Shown: positions 31,601 to 45,813 of the stretch, piece by piece
How positions within the stretch are numbered: position 1 is the first letter of the stretch
Layout of the letters: each line of letters opens with the position of its first letter
Source: Albula goreensis
Lineage: Eukaryota > Chordata > Actinopteri > Albuliformes > Albulidae
Reading direction: 5' to 3'
DNA length: 64,000 nucleotides
NCBI GenBank assembly: GCA_022829145.1
Contig: CM040746.1
Location: forward strand, 28,463,832-28,527,831
Notes under the pieces: generated by a model
Databases searched by the model: none
The model's input: the letters and a program-made list of their open reading frames with translations, nothing else
What the model was told of the DNA's origin: nothing
Program-made: the position numbers and the translations under genes

Positions 31601-34600
31601 GTGAATGTATTTTCCCTGTTCAGAGAATTTGTAGCAGAGCATATGGAAAGAAATGTGGAGAAGGTTATGCGTTGGGGAAATTGTGGATGGGGACAGAAAA
31701 TTGTTGTGTGTTGCGGGAAGACCAGGAGCCTCAGCGCATGTAGAGTTATTCTCATAGCAGAACAGTTTTGCCGTTAGGGAACTTGTGTCATAAATATCCC
31801 GCAGACTTCTGTTCCTTTGCAGTAAAATACATATTTGATGAGTCATACTAAAACATACATGTGAAGATCTACAAATTTATCTGCAAAGAGTTAAATATGG
31901 CAGGTGCACTTTTTGGGTGTGTCTGCTGTCAGTGCATTTGCCAGCATGTCCCACCATTTGGTCTTGTTTTAGACTGAATACTTGTGTTTGTATGTGACCA
32001 TAGTTGTTTCCAGAGACAGGGTTAAAAAGTGTTAAAAAGTTCCAACACCACACCACACTAGCATGTGCTATTTATTTGTCATTTTTACTTCAAGCTGTTA
32101 TTGCTTTTAGTCATAAAACTGTCAACCTCAAGTATTATAGTCTCACAAACACACAAGCACACACTCAAACTTCCTCTATGTAAAAGCGCAGGCATGCATG
32201 TGTGATTACCAATGAGAGGATCTTGCAATGCTTTTTATAACTTCAGTGTTAAGTTCTTTGAGGCAGAAAGGTCAGACTTTGGGGACTGGTCTCCACTTTT
32301 AGATGGCCAGCACACTAACGTTGGTGACACAAACCAGCTGGCAATGTGTCCAGCCCTAAGCACTGTCTGCTACAACACTAGTACTTCCTGTTCCGTTTTC
32401 TTTGGCCAGACCCAACGGTTATCTTTTGAGCACAGGCAGTACAGCTTTGTACATCTCTTCACTGTTGCTTGCTGCATTTCACTTGTGGTAATGAACTTGT
32501 GTTACTGTAATCATTGCTCCTTTTCCTTTTTCTCTGTTCAGTTGATACACTTCATCTTAAATTTGTTTTACTTCCCCACCCCTTTTAGTTGTCCCTCAGT
32601 GGCAAATGTGCTGAAAGGGCAGAAGCTGTTCAGAAGTGGTCTGTAGCATGCAGAGAGTGTGATAGCGTGTGACACTACAGTGAGTGCACTGCCTGCAGCC
32701 TCTAAGCCATGCTCTGTGCAGCCTTCTATAAAACATGCTAGTCCAGCATGTTTCATCGCCATGGTGTAGCTCACAGCTCTCCAGTCTAAAGAATTCTTCA
32801 TGGATCTCTGCTGTGTATTTTCTGGGTGTGTAATGCATACAGAATGCTTTATGTAACAGCAATATTTATTTGGTATGTGACCACATAGGCCCAAGGATAT
32901 TAAGGGCTTCAAATAAGCATTGATGTTGGCAGGTTTGTCTTAAGATGAGATCTGATCATGTGCATTGATAGTGTATCGCTATTTTTATTTGGAGCAAAGC
33001 TGAGAAGTTACTATCAGCAAAAAAATAAGTTTCAAGTTGTGTGGCAGTTCTTTTACAGTGATTTTAACAGTACTGCTTAGGAACAGTGGTGGGTGTGTGG
33101 CACATATGTATCCTCTCTGTTACATACAGACCGGCCCACAGATGGCCGAAACACACTATTATGAAAGGTCAAAAATATTATGTACTAGTCACTTTTCATA
33201 GTATTGATATAAATGAGATTAGTCCACCATTATCTGAGCACACCTGTATTTGTGTTGTCTAAAATTTTTAATTAAAAGTATTTTAATCTGTTGATTTCAA
33301 TAATTACTTCTATTACTGACTTTTATTACCAGAGTAGTCCAGTTGTAAAGTCAAACTTGCTGATCATTCATAATTTTCTTGTCTGTCTAGTCTGACTGTT
33401 TTTTTTTTTTTTTTTTTTGTCACCCTTTTTCTTCTTTGTGCATTTTTAAAGTGAGACCAGTTCATAGCATGCAGGCTAAACCAATTGAGTCTGCTGGCAG
33501 AGCTGTGTGGTACTTGTCATAGCCACTAAAAGAAGCAAACATTTGTATTTTAAACTTTCTTTCTTTTCTCTGTTTACCCCTGCTTGTTGCTTTCCCTGTC
33601 CTCTTCATTAAAAGAAACACTAACAACTGCAGGTGCAATTTGAAAGAGATTTCTGTACTGGCTTTGAGTCATGTGTGCTATGGCACCATAGACATGTACA
33701 AGTATATTGTGGTACAACTTGCCAAAACAGAGAGAGGATTCATGGTTGGAGCTTTGTGACTGTCTGCACATGCAGTCTTCCCATGCACCAAGGTTGTTGA
33801 AATATTGCCTTGTTTACTTATTTTGAGAGGGACCTAAGAATTTTCTTCACTCATGAATGATAAACAATGTACCCCCTATCCTTTGCTCTGTGAATTGTAG
33901 AATACAATTGTGGCTGCTTACTGAGGTTAATAAGGACTGACTTTTCATTCAGCATCTTAATTTCTGTCCCCCTTTATGCAGTGAGATCCATGGTCAGCTG
34001 TACTGGTCCACATCTAGCTGTACTGGTCTCAGCTGTGGCCTGGAGTGCCAACAGGCAACACGATTGGTTAAGAGATCACTAGGGATGGAGTTTGGTTTTG
34101 AGGCCTGAAGAGTGGCCTGGCTCCTCCTTTCTTCCTCATTCAAAGTACTCTCGTAGTGTTCTTATATTCTTAATTGGATCTAGTGCGGTACCATAGTACA
34201 AATAATGTAAATATTTCATAGATCTTGTCAGAATTGACGGATGTCCTTGTTTTAACTACTGTATTATGTGTGTAACAGCACAACATTTACATTACAGCCT
34301 CACCTTGTATATTGTGAAGGATGCTGTACCAGAATTTTTTTTCTGTGTTCTGCCCATCCCCCATTGCTTCTCTCTTTGTTACCTACAGAGTTAGGTCTGA
34401 CAAAGCAAGTGTTACGCAAGCTCTTTCAAAACTATGGGCTTCAGTATGTTTTATTGGATACAAGCAGGAGTTTGACATGGCTGACATCTTTTTCAGGATT
34501 AATGGGATAGCAAAGCTGGATTCTAGAAATGACTGTTCTAGCTGCTGTTGTGTCAAAATGTAATTAAATTGTTGGAAATTGAGGTATTACTTTGCAACTA

Positions 34601-37339
34601 CATTTGTACCGGCTTAGAAATGTTCTCCATGACTTAAAATAGTTTAACTGTAAGTGTTTTTTTCCTCCAAAGTCTTCATATTTTTCTGGTGTGTGATGTG
34701 CTTGCGTTTTATTTCTCCAACATACTGGCCTAAATTTGCAGCTCATTGCAATTCGTGCAAGCAAGTGCAAACGGAAATGTCTCCACCTCTGAGCTCTTTT
34801 CATAATCTGTCTCTCTTTCCCTCTCTCTCACTCCCTCTCTACTTCTCCTTACCTTCTTTTCTTGATCTGTATGAAGTTGGTTCTTGTAGGAGACTATTGC
34901 TATTGTATCTTTTCACCCAATGTGATCTAAATCTTCCTCTCTCGCCTTCCCTGTCTTTCTCACCAGCCTGCATAGTGTCCTAATAAGGACATGTATCACC
35001 AAACTGAATTGTCATTTCCTTGTCAGTGTTTAAAATCGGCGCATGCAAAATTTGTAAACCAAAAAAACAAGAAAAAAGTGTCAGTACAGAGTAAGCGAAA
35101 TGGGGTGAGCACTAGTTGTGACCACTTCCTCTCTCGCTCCCTCGCTCTCAGACTCTCTAAATGAGTCAGGAAGTTAACGAGCTTCTCTTGAATTCGTTAG
35201 CTACAGGAACTGGGTGTGAGATTAACCTACATGAGAATAGTAAAAGATTCTACTACAGTCAAAGGTCATACTATTCCAACATAATCTGTGGTTCACTAAT
35301 TTTCCTGTGTAATGAAATGCATGTTGTTCTTTTTTAGATTCTTCTAAAATCCCCAGAGTTGCTTATGATAAGGCAGCTATTGTCAGTTGGAAGCCTGAAA
35401 ACACTTTCCCAAACCCAGTCATTCAAAGAAATGTATCAATTTGGTTACAAATGTCTGAGAGATGGAGACAGGCTGAATCATAGTGCATTTCCAAATTCTA
35501 GTGTTTTTGTTGCTTTCTTTAACACTTGCAGTGTTACAGTTTCCTTCTTGTTGTGTTTGATTGCCTTACAGTTCAGGCCTAACAATATAGAGCGTCAGTA
35601 CAAGCAGAATACGCATGGACCCAAAGAAGGTGGTGGTGATTGTTTGTGTATGAGTGTTTGATCTCTTCAGGTCTACCAGCAGTAGGTTCCCTTGGACTCT
35701 GACATGTAGTCTGTCGACTGCATTGTCCCTTAAGGCAGGCTCTCACATATCCCCATTGATGTCCATCTTTTTAAAAGGTCTCTTTGGTAAGCTCTTGGTT
35801 TTGAACAAAAGTTTCTGTCACTTTCTTTTTTTTAGGTGATGAGTATGATGTGTGTGCCATCTGCCTTGATGAGTATGAAGATGGGGATAAACTGAGGATT
35901 TTGCCCTGCTCACATGGTAATCCAGTGTATTTTCAAATAAACATGTTGAGCATGTATTAACGAATATGAAATGTTGACTAGAAAATGTGGTCTTAAAAGT
36001 GGAGCAACATCTCCCGGTGTATACGGACCAAGAATTGGCAAATGTAAGGGAGAACATTTTAGTGGAACAAGGTGTAATATGTCTTTAGACTCTGAACCTT
36101 TAAAAACACTTTTCTTCTCAAAAAATGCAGGACAAAAGGGAGAAGGCATTGAACACTTGAGTTTACAATACCTTGATCACATTTGAAAGCTTAACAGGGG
36201 AAAAAAGTGTTTATTCAGTCATCACATTCATAAAACTACTCTGAGCTGGAGAAATTCTGCCTTCATCTTATAATAAATATGATCAGCATGAAGACAGGAG
36301 AACGCTGATCACTCTGAAGCCAGCACTGAGATTACAATGAATATATCAGATTACCGTGCTTAAGTGTTACATGCCCGGGCACTAGGTAATGAGGATTGTT
36401 GTCTTGTCAGGACTAGCTCAGACCACATCCTCTGTCTTCTACATTAGCGCAGCTCCCATTTTTTTCCCCCAACCCTTATATATCAGCATATATATCCAGG
36501 CCTCAGCCATGCACTGTATCCACTGTGGCAGGTGTGCCTCAGCGAAGTAACTGCAGTGTGATGTACTTGTAATGTGGATGCTGGCTTTTCATCCACCCTC
36601 TGCTCTTTTTTTAGACAGTTAATTCCATTATTTTTGAATTAGTCCTGTTTATGTGCATATCACGAGAAATGCATATGGCTGAATGAGCAGTTGAACCCAA
36701 TAATTCTTTGGCAGCAGTAATTGTTTGGAATGAAGACCTGTGTATAAAGAGCCCTCTGGCATGGAGTTTGACACCAGAAAACAAGGCGAAACAATTCTGC
36801 CTCCTTTGGGGAGCAATGTCAAGTTTTCTGTTTAATTTCATTCTTTCAAGGTAAATGCATTTCTGTCTTTACTTTTTTCCAAATAAAAATGACTGGATTT
36901 TCTTCCTGTCCCTCTCTGCTCAGCCTACCACTGTAAGTGTGTGGATCCCTGGCTTACCCAAACCAAGAAGACATGTCCAGTGTGCAAACAGCGTGTGACC
37001 CGGCCCAACCCAGAGTACTCCGAGTCTGAGTCTGATGGTGAGGCTGGCGGGGCAGCGGCTAGCGACGAAGAGGGCGGGGCTGAGTCAGAGCGCACCCCGC
37101 TGCTCCGTCCCTCCAACCCAGGCTCTCCCTCCTCAGGCAGTCCAGGGGCCTATGCTGCCACGGTAACAGAGGCCCAGTGCTTTGGTTCTGTGGCCCGCTC
37201 CGACTCGCCCATCCTCGGCCATGAGGGCTACTATTCCCCCGAGGAGGACTCGGCCGATTCCGAAGGGGAAGGGGATGAGGCCAGTCTCTCGGACGGAGAC
37301 ACCACCCACCTCCTTAGGAATGGAGCGATTGGGGTGTGA
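22684..37339 (+). CDS. rnf167: E3 ubiquitin-protein ligase RNF167 (PA-TM-RING)
   Basis: Nine coding exons: 22684-22788, 23108-23188, 23432-23569, 24013-24100, 24737-24827, 25577-25682, 29029-29122, 35836-35916 and 36924-37339. Phases agree and the sum is 1200 bases (399 aa; human 350). Residues 1 to about 32 are a signal peptide. A protease-associated luminal domain runs from about 36 to 170, with N-glycosylation sequons at N39 and N90. One transmembrane helix spans about 184-206. The RING-H2 finger has C241, C244, C259, H261, H264, C267, C279 and C282, plus the E2-contact W271. The tail is Ser/Glu-rich and contains ERTPLL (317-322), an acidic dileucine sorting signal shared with human RNF167. 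The protein acts at endosomes and lysosomes, ubiquitinating membrane cargo. The tail is longer than in human and ends in [16 protein letters not shown]13 is the nearest alternative, but gene order favours RNF167. Confidence 0.95.
26139..26427 (+). repeat. degenerate minisatellite, about 5 units of 50-65 bases
   Basis: Within rnf167 intron 7 (counting coding-exon introns from 25683), the block RGGCTTACAYCC...GGTGTCTGGCTGC...ACAGCCTAA recurs about five times. GGTGTCTGGCTGC or a close variant appears near 26240, 26289, 26358 and 26405, and a diverged copy near 26173. Units differ by substitutions and small indels, so the array is old. Confidence 0.75.
29123..35835 (+). other. rnf167: 6.7-kb rnf167 intron before the RING exons
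   Basis: The largest intron of the gene separates the juxtamembrane exon from the first RING exon. Apart from the CA-rich tract and T-runs (for example near 33400), I see no conserved exon, RNA gene or transposon protein. Open frames up to 144 codons (32212-32646) lack splice context and domains. Confidence 0.5.
29280..29760. repeat. degenerate CA/TG-rich alternating tract
   Basis: Nearly 500 bases of ACAC, CATACA, ACATGC and GCATAC variants lie about 160 bases after the exon ending at 29122. Alternation of purine and pyrimidine is strong. Minus-strand frames here read as Cys/His/Val-rich peptides only because CA repeats translate that way. Confidence 0.7.
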
Positions 37340-39480
37340 GGGGGCTCATCAAGGCTGCTATATGAGATTTCTCCAAGTTCAACTTTCTGACAAGTCTGTA
37401 ACATGTTTTTACTTCTATTTTTGTTATCATTGTTTCTCACTAGGGCCTTTCCCTAGGTCTGTGGTTTTTTTGCTGCATATATTTCTGCCTTTCTCTCTCA
37501 ACCTTTCTGTATCTTGGTTTTCTGTCTGCTGAAACCCCTTTAGCAAAATCTGTCGAGCTTCAGCACTCTCTCTGTCTCTGTCTCCGTCTCCATCTCATCT
37601 CAGTCATGACAGCTAATGCAATACCCAGCGTAACACTAAATCAATGAGCAGGAGTGCTAACACGTTTGCAGGTATGGGCTTGATCCATCTTGATCCAGCC
37701 AACAGGGAGCAGCAAAAATCTCTTCCAGGAGAATCTGGGACTCAAACTAACAACTCAAACTAAACCCAGCTGTCACTAATACATGGGATTGATACATTTT
37801 TTTGCTGTGCATTTTTCATGTGTCTACAAATGTAAAAAGGGGATTTTTCAGTTGGAAAATTTGTCTGGGTTTACAAATATTACAAATAAGATATACAACT
37901 AGTTTGGTATTTTTTAGCTTAAAAATGTTTAACACGAAACAGCCAAGTCATTTACATATATGAAGAATACTTTCTGTGCATCTCTGAAACACAATTCCTA
38001 AAATCTGTCTACTTACTACAGTATCCATGTAAAGACGATGCCAACAACTAAAATTTCTCAAAAATGTTTCACTGAAAGATGCATGGTGATGGTTTAAGTT
38101 AAACTGTCTGTCTGAGTTTGCATATATTGCAAACACTAGTTTGGTGTTTATAAAAGTAAGTTATATGTAATGTAATATGTGGAAGTGACCACTTTGATAT
38201 GACATTGTAGCTCCCTTGTCTGTGCACAGCTCTTCATTGTTGACTGGTTTCAGCTGGGGATGGTTACATGAGGCATCAAAAAACCACTTATTGGACACGG
38301 AGATCATGTTCTTTCATAAATTGACGCATTAGAACAAATCGAATCATTATGCGCTTAGGTTGAAGGGAAGTCAGTGTAAAGAAACAGGGTTTTATACAAG
38401 TAAGAAGTTTGAAAAGCAATGGAAGATTGCTGTGATGACACTGTTCTCTGGTCTCCAATCCTGTCTCGTACTGCTTTCTGTCCCTTCATGCTCTTTGCAG
38501 CTTTTAACACTGTACGCCCCCTTGGGTCACTGCCAGTAGTCACTTAGGAAGTAAGACATTGATTCCATTATATCTTGAAAAGATGATGCATTTCTATCCT
38601 GAAAGCCTTGTACCCATCAGATAACATGGATTCAGCCATTTGAATTTGATCAATTTCCAGACCCTCCAAACAAATTTGCCTCCACATTGGAAAATATTTA
38701 CTGAATGTGTGAATGTTTTTTTTTTTTCTCTTTTAACCAAAACTATATTCCTGCCTCCAGATTTTCAGTCCTCAGTAGTAGCCAGCAAATAACCAAGTCA
38801 AAAGGTAGCCAGTCAGGTTACCTTTATATCAATTTTAAAATTTAGAAACTTTCCCACTGTCAAGGCTAAGGACTGCAACTGGCAGCTGGCTCACGTTGGT
38901 GGCCATGGTTACGAGACTCTCTTCTGCTTTCTGTTGAGTCTAAAAAGGCACAAGCTGTTTCCGTATATAGTCACCCATGGAGCTGCAGGCAATGCTCGTA
39001 CTAACTACCGCTGCTTACCATTTCAAGATCACCACCGTTGTGTATAAAATGTTGCTCATTTTGCTGTCCTTGCACTGTTTTATTTTTATTTGTTTGCGCT
39101 GTCAGTAATGTTTAATTCCGTTTCTCTTAAATATGTTCTACCTGTGCCTGTTCGGACCTACACTAAAAAAAAAAAAAACTTTTTCCTGTTTTGAGTCAGA
39201 TTAATCTGGTAATGGTAAAATTAATCTTCTCTGAAGGAATTGAATACTACTTTTGCCCCCCTCACCCACATTGTACTGTAACTGCAATAAGAACTGTTTT
39301 TGTTTTTTAATTTAGTTTAATACAGTAGTGCAAGGTGTTTTATTTTGCTTGTTCATGTATGGATGTAAAGTAATCTTTGGAGGGGGTCAGTTGGGTGTAC
39401 TCTGTTGCAGTTGGACAGTGTAAATGTGTCATAAAATGGAAGGTTGAAAATGGGCAAATACCATCATGAACAAAATAAAC
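37340..39480 (+). other. rnf167: probable rnf167 3'UTR
   Basis: Non-coding sequence follows the stop codon. The AATAAA at 39474-39479 is a reasonable end point, and further hexamers occur (for example near 41530). The true end could not be decided. Confidence 0.35.
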
Positions 39481-40769
39481 TAGTGAAACAAGCTCTCAGG
39501 AACATTTCACTTGGATGAAAAAAACTGTGATGAAGATTTAATTGCAGTATGTGAGGCTGCCACGGTTTGTGAATTGAATTGCTTTACAGATCGCTTTAAA
39601 ATATTCTTTACCATTACAAAGTATAAAACCACACATTTCTGTGGTCAGGCTTAAAGAAGCTCAACTTGGTTCCTGTTATCTTTCACATACACGTATGCTT
39701 GTGCAGAAGCACACCCCAACACTCAAGTGCAGTTCATTTCTCACAGCAGTAGCTCTGGTTTTCATACATGCCTGAATACATCCGTATAAATAGTGTATGA
39801 AGTTGCTGCTAGCTGGTATTTATTTGGTTCAGAGCCAGAAATATATACTTTTATACAATTCACATAGATCCATTTATTCATTTATACAGCTCATTTTTAT
39901 TTCTTTATCTGTAGTGCAGGTCTGAAGACCACAATGGCAGTCTGGAAAAAGGGTCATTGGAAAGATTCTAATATTTCACGTTACTGTGTCTTGGTACTGC
40001 ATGCTTTGAGGTGGAGCAATTTTATGCAGTATTCATCAGACACAGCACACGTTAATGTTTGCAGTCCAGATAACTGTGACTTTTCCACTGTCTGTATTGC
40101 TAAAGATATATAGAAAACAAGGCCCAAGTTTGAAGTAAGATTTAAGATGGCATTCAGTAAAAAAAAAAAAAAACCACACACACATTGTAAACCTTATGAA
40201 GCACTTTGAATTTAATCACAGCTTTAGTTAATGGTACCTTTGAGTGATAATACATACATATACCTAGAATTCAAAATGATCAAGGCTGTTACTTGCCTTT
40301 TAAAGATTCTACAGCATAGGTTCTGTGTTACACGATAAAGGTACAGACTATTTGACTCTTTTGGCCCTCTGAGATGTCAGGAAATGCATACCAGTGAACT
40401 GGCCTCTGAAATATTTCCATTCTTTTGATATTTCACTCTCATGAGTGCAAACGTCACACAGATTAAGAAAAACTGATTGATTTGCACCACACCTTTACTA
40501 TTAGTCTCTTGGTTGTCAACTGCATTTACTGTTCATAAAGGGTGTGCAGGGGTTTCCATTTAAAGCACAGAGCTGTTTCACCCTGGCTTATAAATAACAA
40601 TTTAAAGCAGTATCATCAGCTTTTTTCATTTTAAGATCACAAAAAAGAACCACGATTGTCAAAGTTGAGGCAGCAGTTGCTTTGACCTCAGCCCTGATGT
40701 TCAATTCCTGAGATTGAACCTACCTTAGTTACTTAGGTTTGGGTGAGGAGTGTTAATATTATGATATAT

Positions 40770-40804
40770 TATCACCATGTAAATTAATTATTTACATGGT
40801 GATA
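40770..40804. repeat. perfect inverted repeat, 15-bp arms, 5-base loop
   Basis: 40770-40784 and 40790-40804 are exact reverse complements (ATCACCATGTAAAT core) around TAATT. It is AT-rich intergenic sequence with no transposase nearby. It could be a miniature transposon remnant or simply a cruciform-prone palindrome. Confidence 0.8.
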
Positions 40805-43800
40805 TAGACTTTCCATTTCTGACTGTCATCTTAAATAAATTCTACTTTGATGTGATTATATGTATGATTAACCATATATTTTTATCACTACATATTGAAG
40901 TTAATTTTTAGGCAAGGGTGTATTTCCATATTTTGATGTTTAATACAAACATAATTCTAGTTCTAAAGAAGCTAGTAGCAGAAATAGGAATAAAAATAAT
41001 GATGGTTCTTGTTTTTGAAATGGGGACCAAATTCTTACTGTATGCTGATTCTTCACTGAAATGTTTTTATTTTTACATGTACCAATGTGCTTTGTGTAGT
41101 TTTTGACTCTTAACCTTCTGACCCCTCCAGCTTCTCTGCATAGATTTTTATATTTTGTATGTTCTTTCTTTTAGTCTGTGCCATAAAGCGAGTATGACCA
41201 ATTAATGATGACTGATGTTGTCTCTGTGTCGTACCTGTTGAATTTGAGCGATTGGTGCAGTGCATGTTCTGTGTGTATCCAGCCTTGGTTTTAACACTGT
41301 GTGACTGTATGACTGGTTGTTTTGTGAATCTGACTGGTTCTCTTGTTTCTCTAATGAGGAGAGCTCCTCCCCTCTTTAAACCTTAGTGAATTTTAATTCT
41401 AATATTAAATAGTAATTTAGAAATTGTAAATGCCTCTCACATGGTTTGCCTGAACAGCATTTTAGTGGAACAGTAAGAACGTGCAGGGCTACAGTTCAGT
41501 GGTTAAACTTATTGATCTGATGGATTTTCAAATAAATGATGATTTAATTATTTCATGTATTTTTTACATTGGTAGGCACAAGGTTGAATAGTCAAAATAA
41601 GGCTTTCATTGTTAAAACTAATGAGAGCTCAGAGGAGTGCACAGACCCCGAAAGGGAGATTTCATGGCAGTGGGGTCTTGCACCATGGTTTGGGATCTAG
41701 TGCACTATGTGTGGTGTGTCTGTGGTCCCTAGCAGGGCAAGGAGTTTCCACTCTTTTTAAAATCTTCATCTGTCTTGAAAATCTCATACTGTTTTACATG
41801 GTGAATGAGTCAGAGATGTGTGTGTGGGGGAATACATCTAGGAAAATGCACCTGATTTAAATAGAACACACAGATACTACCATTTTCTCCTGTGGAGTTT
41901 TTAACCTCTACAGTAGCAGATTATCCAGAGGGAATTGACCAAAGGCAGTGGAAAGTGGGAGTTTGATTTCACTGAAGGAGGGAAAGTGGGTCTGATGTGT
42001 CAGGGTGTTTTGGTACAAATGGGTGGAGTATCTGATGACTAAAGGTGCTTCTGTGCTGTGAATCTCATCCCCTGCTGGCTGGAATTTAAAAACACTCCCC
42101 TTCTCTCTCCTTTAGAATCTTTTTCCATGTCACTTGACTCTGTGGAGCAACAGGTCTGTTCATTCTTAAGAAATGAAAAGGACTTAGATGCTAAAATGGA
42201 CTTCAACCCCTACCTTGAGCCATTTTAATTTTTGTCACCTGTTGCCCACACAGTCAGACCAGCACTGTGTCCCTGCACATCACATAAATACACCCTCGGA
42301 GTCACTCTCTGAGGTGGCCTTCTGTGCCTATGGGATTTGAGTACATTTGCAATTCAAACTCAGGCTGTAGGCATAAAATGAGACAAGTTGCCCTCTTCTA
42401 GTTGTTTGAGGCCAGGGAGTAGGACATAAGATGCACCTGTGTGTCTGCCATTCCAGATTGATACATTTTTTTATCTTCCGCTTCATCATTCAAACTTGTC
42501 TTCATTAAAGGTATTTGATGCATCATTGTCAGAACACTGAGTGAAAATTCTCTTGCTCAGTTCTGTGTGGTGCCAGGTTGACATAAGTTGAGAAGGGCCA
42601 AAGATATTAACTGCCTGGATGGGGTTCAAACACTAGAGCATTTATTCATTATTCACTCATATAACCACCAAGAAGAATGTACTATTGGGCTGTTCAGTGG
42701 ACCATCCTCTTTAGTAGTGGCAATAGTGTGTGGACAGGCCCCCGTTCTTAATCTGAATATTACTTTTGCCAACTGTTGCTAGTGGCCACATGGAGTTGCA
42801 CATATTTGGCCTTAGTATTACCTGAGGTGGGAAGGTTTCAATCAGCAGGAATGTCCCGATCTCATCACTCACTAGTGACCACTGCTGGTAAGGTGAGCAC
42901 CCCTAGTCAGGCTGCAGAAGTTGCACATGAAGTGTGCTTCCTGATGCATGTCTTGGCAGGCTCAACTTGGACTGAACTGCTGTGTAAATAAAAGCAAAAA
43001 CATGAGATTGTATGTTTTTGTGGACAGCACGTGGTTGTATGTACTCGCTCTGGGCAATACAATGAGCATGGTTTGTGAATACAATCGGGCACTCCAAATT
43101 GGGAAAAGCCTTAAACTTTGAAGAACACACCATTCCATTGAGAGGAGTGCCACATTTTGCTGCAAAAAGTATATATCATGTATTAATATGACTCAAAGTA
43201 TTTATCATCAGATGATCTACTGACAACCCAATTTTATATGTCGGTTGCAGTCAGGAAAAAAAAAAAACTTTCATTTAGGCAAGAGGCGGCAAAGGAGTAT
43301 TTGGGTCGAATGGAGGACCAGAAGGACAGTAAAAGTTCTAAAGCTATGAGTGGTTGGAAGTAATGGATGAATCCTGACGTGTGATATGAAGGAACTATAG
43401 GTATGGCTCTGGGTTTCAAAGCTCTGTGCAGCAGCATGCTTATGAGAGATCACGAGGAAGTGTTTGTATTGAGCAGAATGGATTAGAGACGTTTCATGGT
43501 GGCAAGATGCCAGTCAGCCATATTTCCTTTTCCTCCTCTGTGTCTTGGGCGGAGCCTTCACAACTTATCTTCAGCTGGAGGTCATAATACTTATTCAAGG
43601 TCTGGGCAGAGACGCAAATAGTGAAAGTTTTCACAATAGAACTGAAAGAGAATTGAGCAGGACTGGGTATAATGGAATGTGAATAATCCTGAAAAACCTG
43701 AAGAATATTTTTTTTCTTGATCCTTTTTTTTTATCGTACGGTTTGGATCTGTTCTGGGTTCTCTGATAGTGAAGACAAATGGACAAGATGTCTTCATATT

Positions 43801-45714
43801 CATATTCATTATTCAAGTTGATAAGGCATCATATGTTTTCTATGTATATTGTATATTTGCATGCACTTCAGTGAACATAAACAGAGTGAAGAATATCAAC
43901 TTGGCTGATGCTGAGCATTGTAATGTTAAGAGAGATGGCAATAATTTACCATAGTACTTGTTATTCATGCTCATATCCATCAAAGTCACTCAATGGATAA
44001 ATCACTTTAATGCAGGTCTCCATGTGAAAACAGTATTTGAAACTGACCATGCAGTGATGTTATGACTGATTTTGGGGATGTAATGGTGTCAATCCTTCCA
44101 CTTCTTCCTCTTAAAATTGTCACATGGCTAATCCAAGGCAGGATCTCATTGGCTAACCCTTGCTTAACAAAGTCACCAGACAGAGCCACCCCTCCCAATG
44201 GAAAGTGTTTCACTTCACCATATAACCCTATAGTTTAGAGTAATGCTGCTGCATTTGCTGTGCTGAACCCGCGTATGGGATACCTCACTTCCCCATACTT
44301 TGCTGTTCTGCCTTCTCTTCTGCTAAGGCAATAACTGCTTTATGGTCTTGTGCTACAGCTGAGTGGTACTTAGGGGTGCTTCCTTTTTTACTTCCTGATT
44401 CCTACAAGCTGAACTTAAATACACTGACCTGAACAGGCGTGTATTTACACTGAGGTGTTCTTACAACAAGACAAAATCCTGTTTGATAATTAGCTATAGC
44501 TGGTTTAGCAGCATTGCATCCATGTTGAATGTATTGTGTTTCATCATTATGAGAGAAAAGCTTAGCCTGGAGGGACATTTTAAAAAAAACATAGGACCAT
44601 AGGCTTAGTTTTTGCTGATTCTTTCTGGAAAGTTATGTGAATTTATATTTCTAGTTTCATTTTCAAACAATGGGAAATGTCTGGCACTTTAGACAGAGTG
44701 GGGCTTTTTAATAGTAAATAAGAAACCTTTGAGTGCATGATATCATATGTTGCCATTAAAAAGCATATGATCTTACCAACTCATGACAATGGGTTCCTCA
44801 ACTGACTTGTGATAATACTTCCTCCCCTCAGCTTTAAAGTAATGCACTACATAGCAAAGTAGTGACGAGGCAGCTCCAGCCCATTAGGGTAATAGTATCT
44901 GCTGATACAAAAGCCAACTAACTGTGGTCAAAATGGGCCTTTATTCTGACAGACTCAAAACCACATATGGAGGTCTCTGAGGCTTCATATATGAAGCATT
45001 TGTGTGCATGGATTTGATCCTAAATTCTAATTCTGTGCCCCAGTAAAAACTTTTAAAAAGCCAACTCTCAGCCAGTCTCTCAAGGGTCACAGGCCAGGGC
45101 TTCATTTTGCTGGCTACATAGTCACTGCCACTGTGCAGTTTAGATTTACGTCTTGTATTATTTGCATCACTAATATCCAGGAACGCTACACAGTAAGCAC
45201 ATTTCAATGCACATATTGCACATTTCAATGTTGCAATATTGAAATGTATGATATTAACACTGCTCTAAGCTACCAATAATTAAAGGTGTTCAATGCCTAT
45301 AGATCAGTTTGGTATCATGAAACAATAATTGCCCAGGTAGCATCGCCAGGGAAGGGTAGATAGCTAAACATATGAACATGGCCTAAAACATGACCAACAG
45401 CACAGTATCCACAGAGCTGTTACAATCTCCCTACTGATCCAACTGTGTCATCTGAAACCATTTTCATTGAAAAACAGCCTAAAGATGTTTACCCAAGTAA
45501 ACATTTTATATGGCATAAATCCTAACCTGTAAGGGTATTTAAAGTATTGACTATATGGAATTTATAAGCTCATTTGTATACATACAATTTCAGCACCATC
45601 CTTATAAAAGATTTAGGAACATTTATTTTTGTGTGTAAATTTTCCATTACACGGTTTTAACAATTAACTGTACTATCTTAGAAAAAAAGGTCCTGAAAGG
45701 AAACCCTTAAAGGT

Positions 45715-45729
45715 TATGTATGTATGTAT

Positions 45730-45812
<83 letters not shown>
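45715..45812 (+). repeat. compound microsatellite (TATG)n(TTTA)n(TTGA)n
   Basis: Three consecutive tetranucleotide arrays differ from their neighbours by one base: TATG, then TTTA, then about twelve TTGA units. Such arrays arise by point mutation within a repeat followed by slippage. Confidence 0.95.

Positions 45813-45813
<1 letters not shown>

Noticed and set aside
32212-32646. Open frame of 144 codons in an rnf167 intron
   Set aside because: It has no recognisable domain, no promoter or poly(A) context and ordinary intronic composition.
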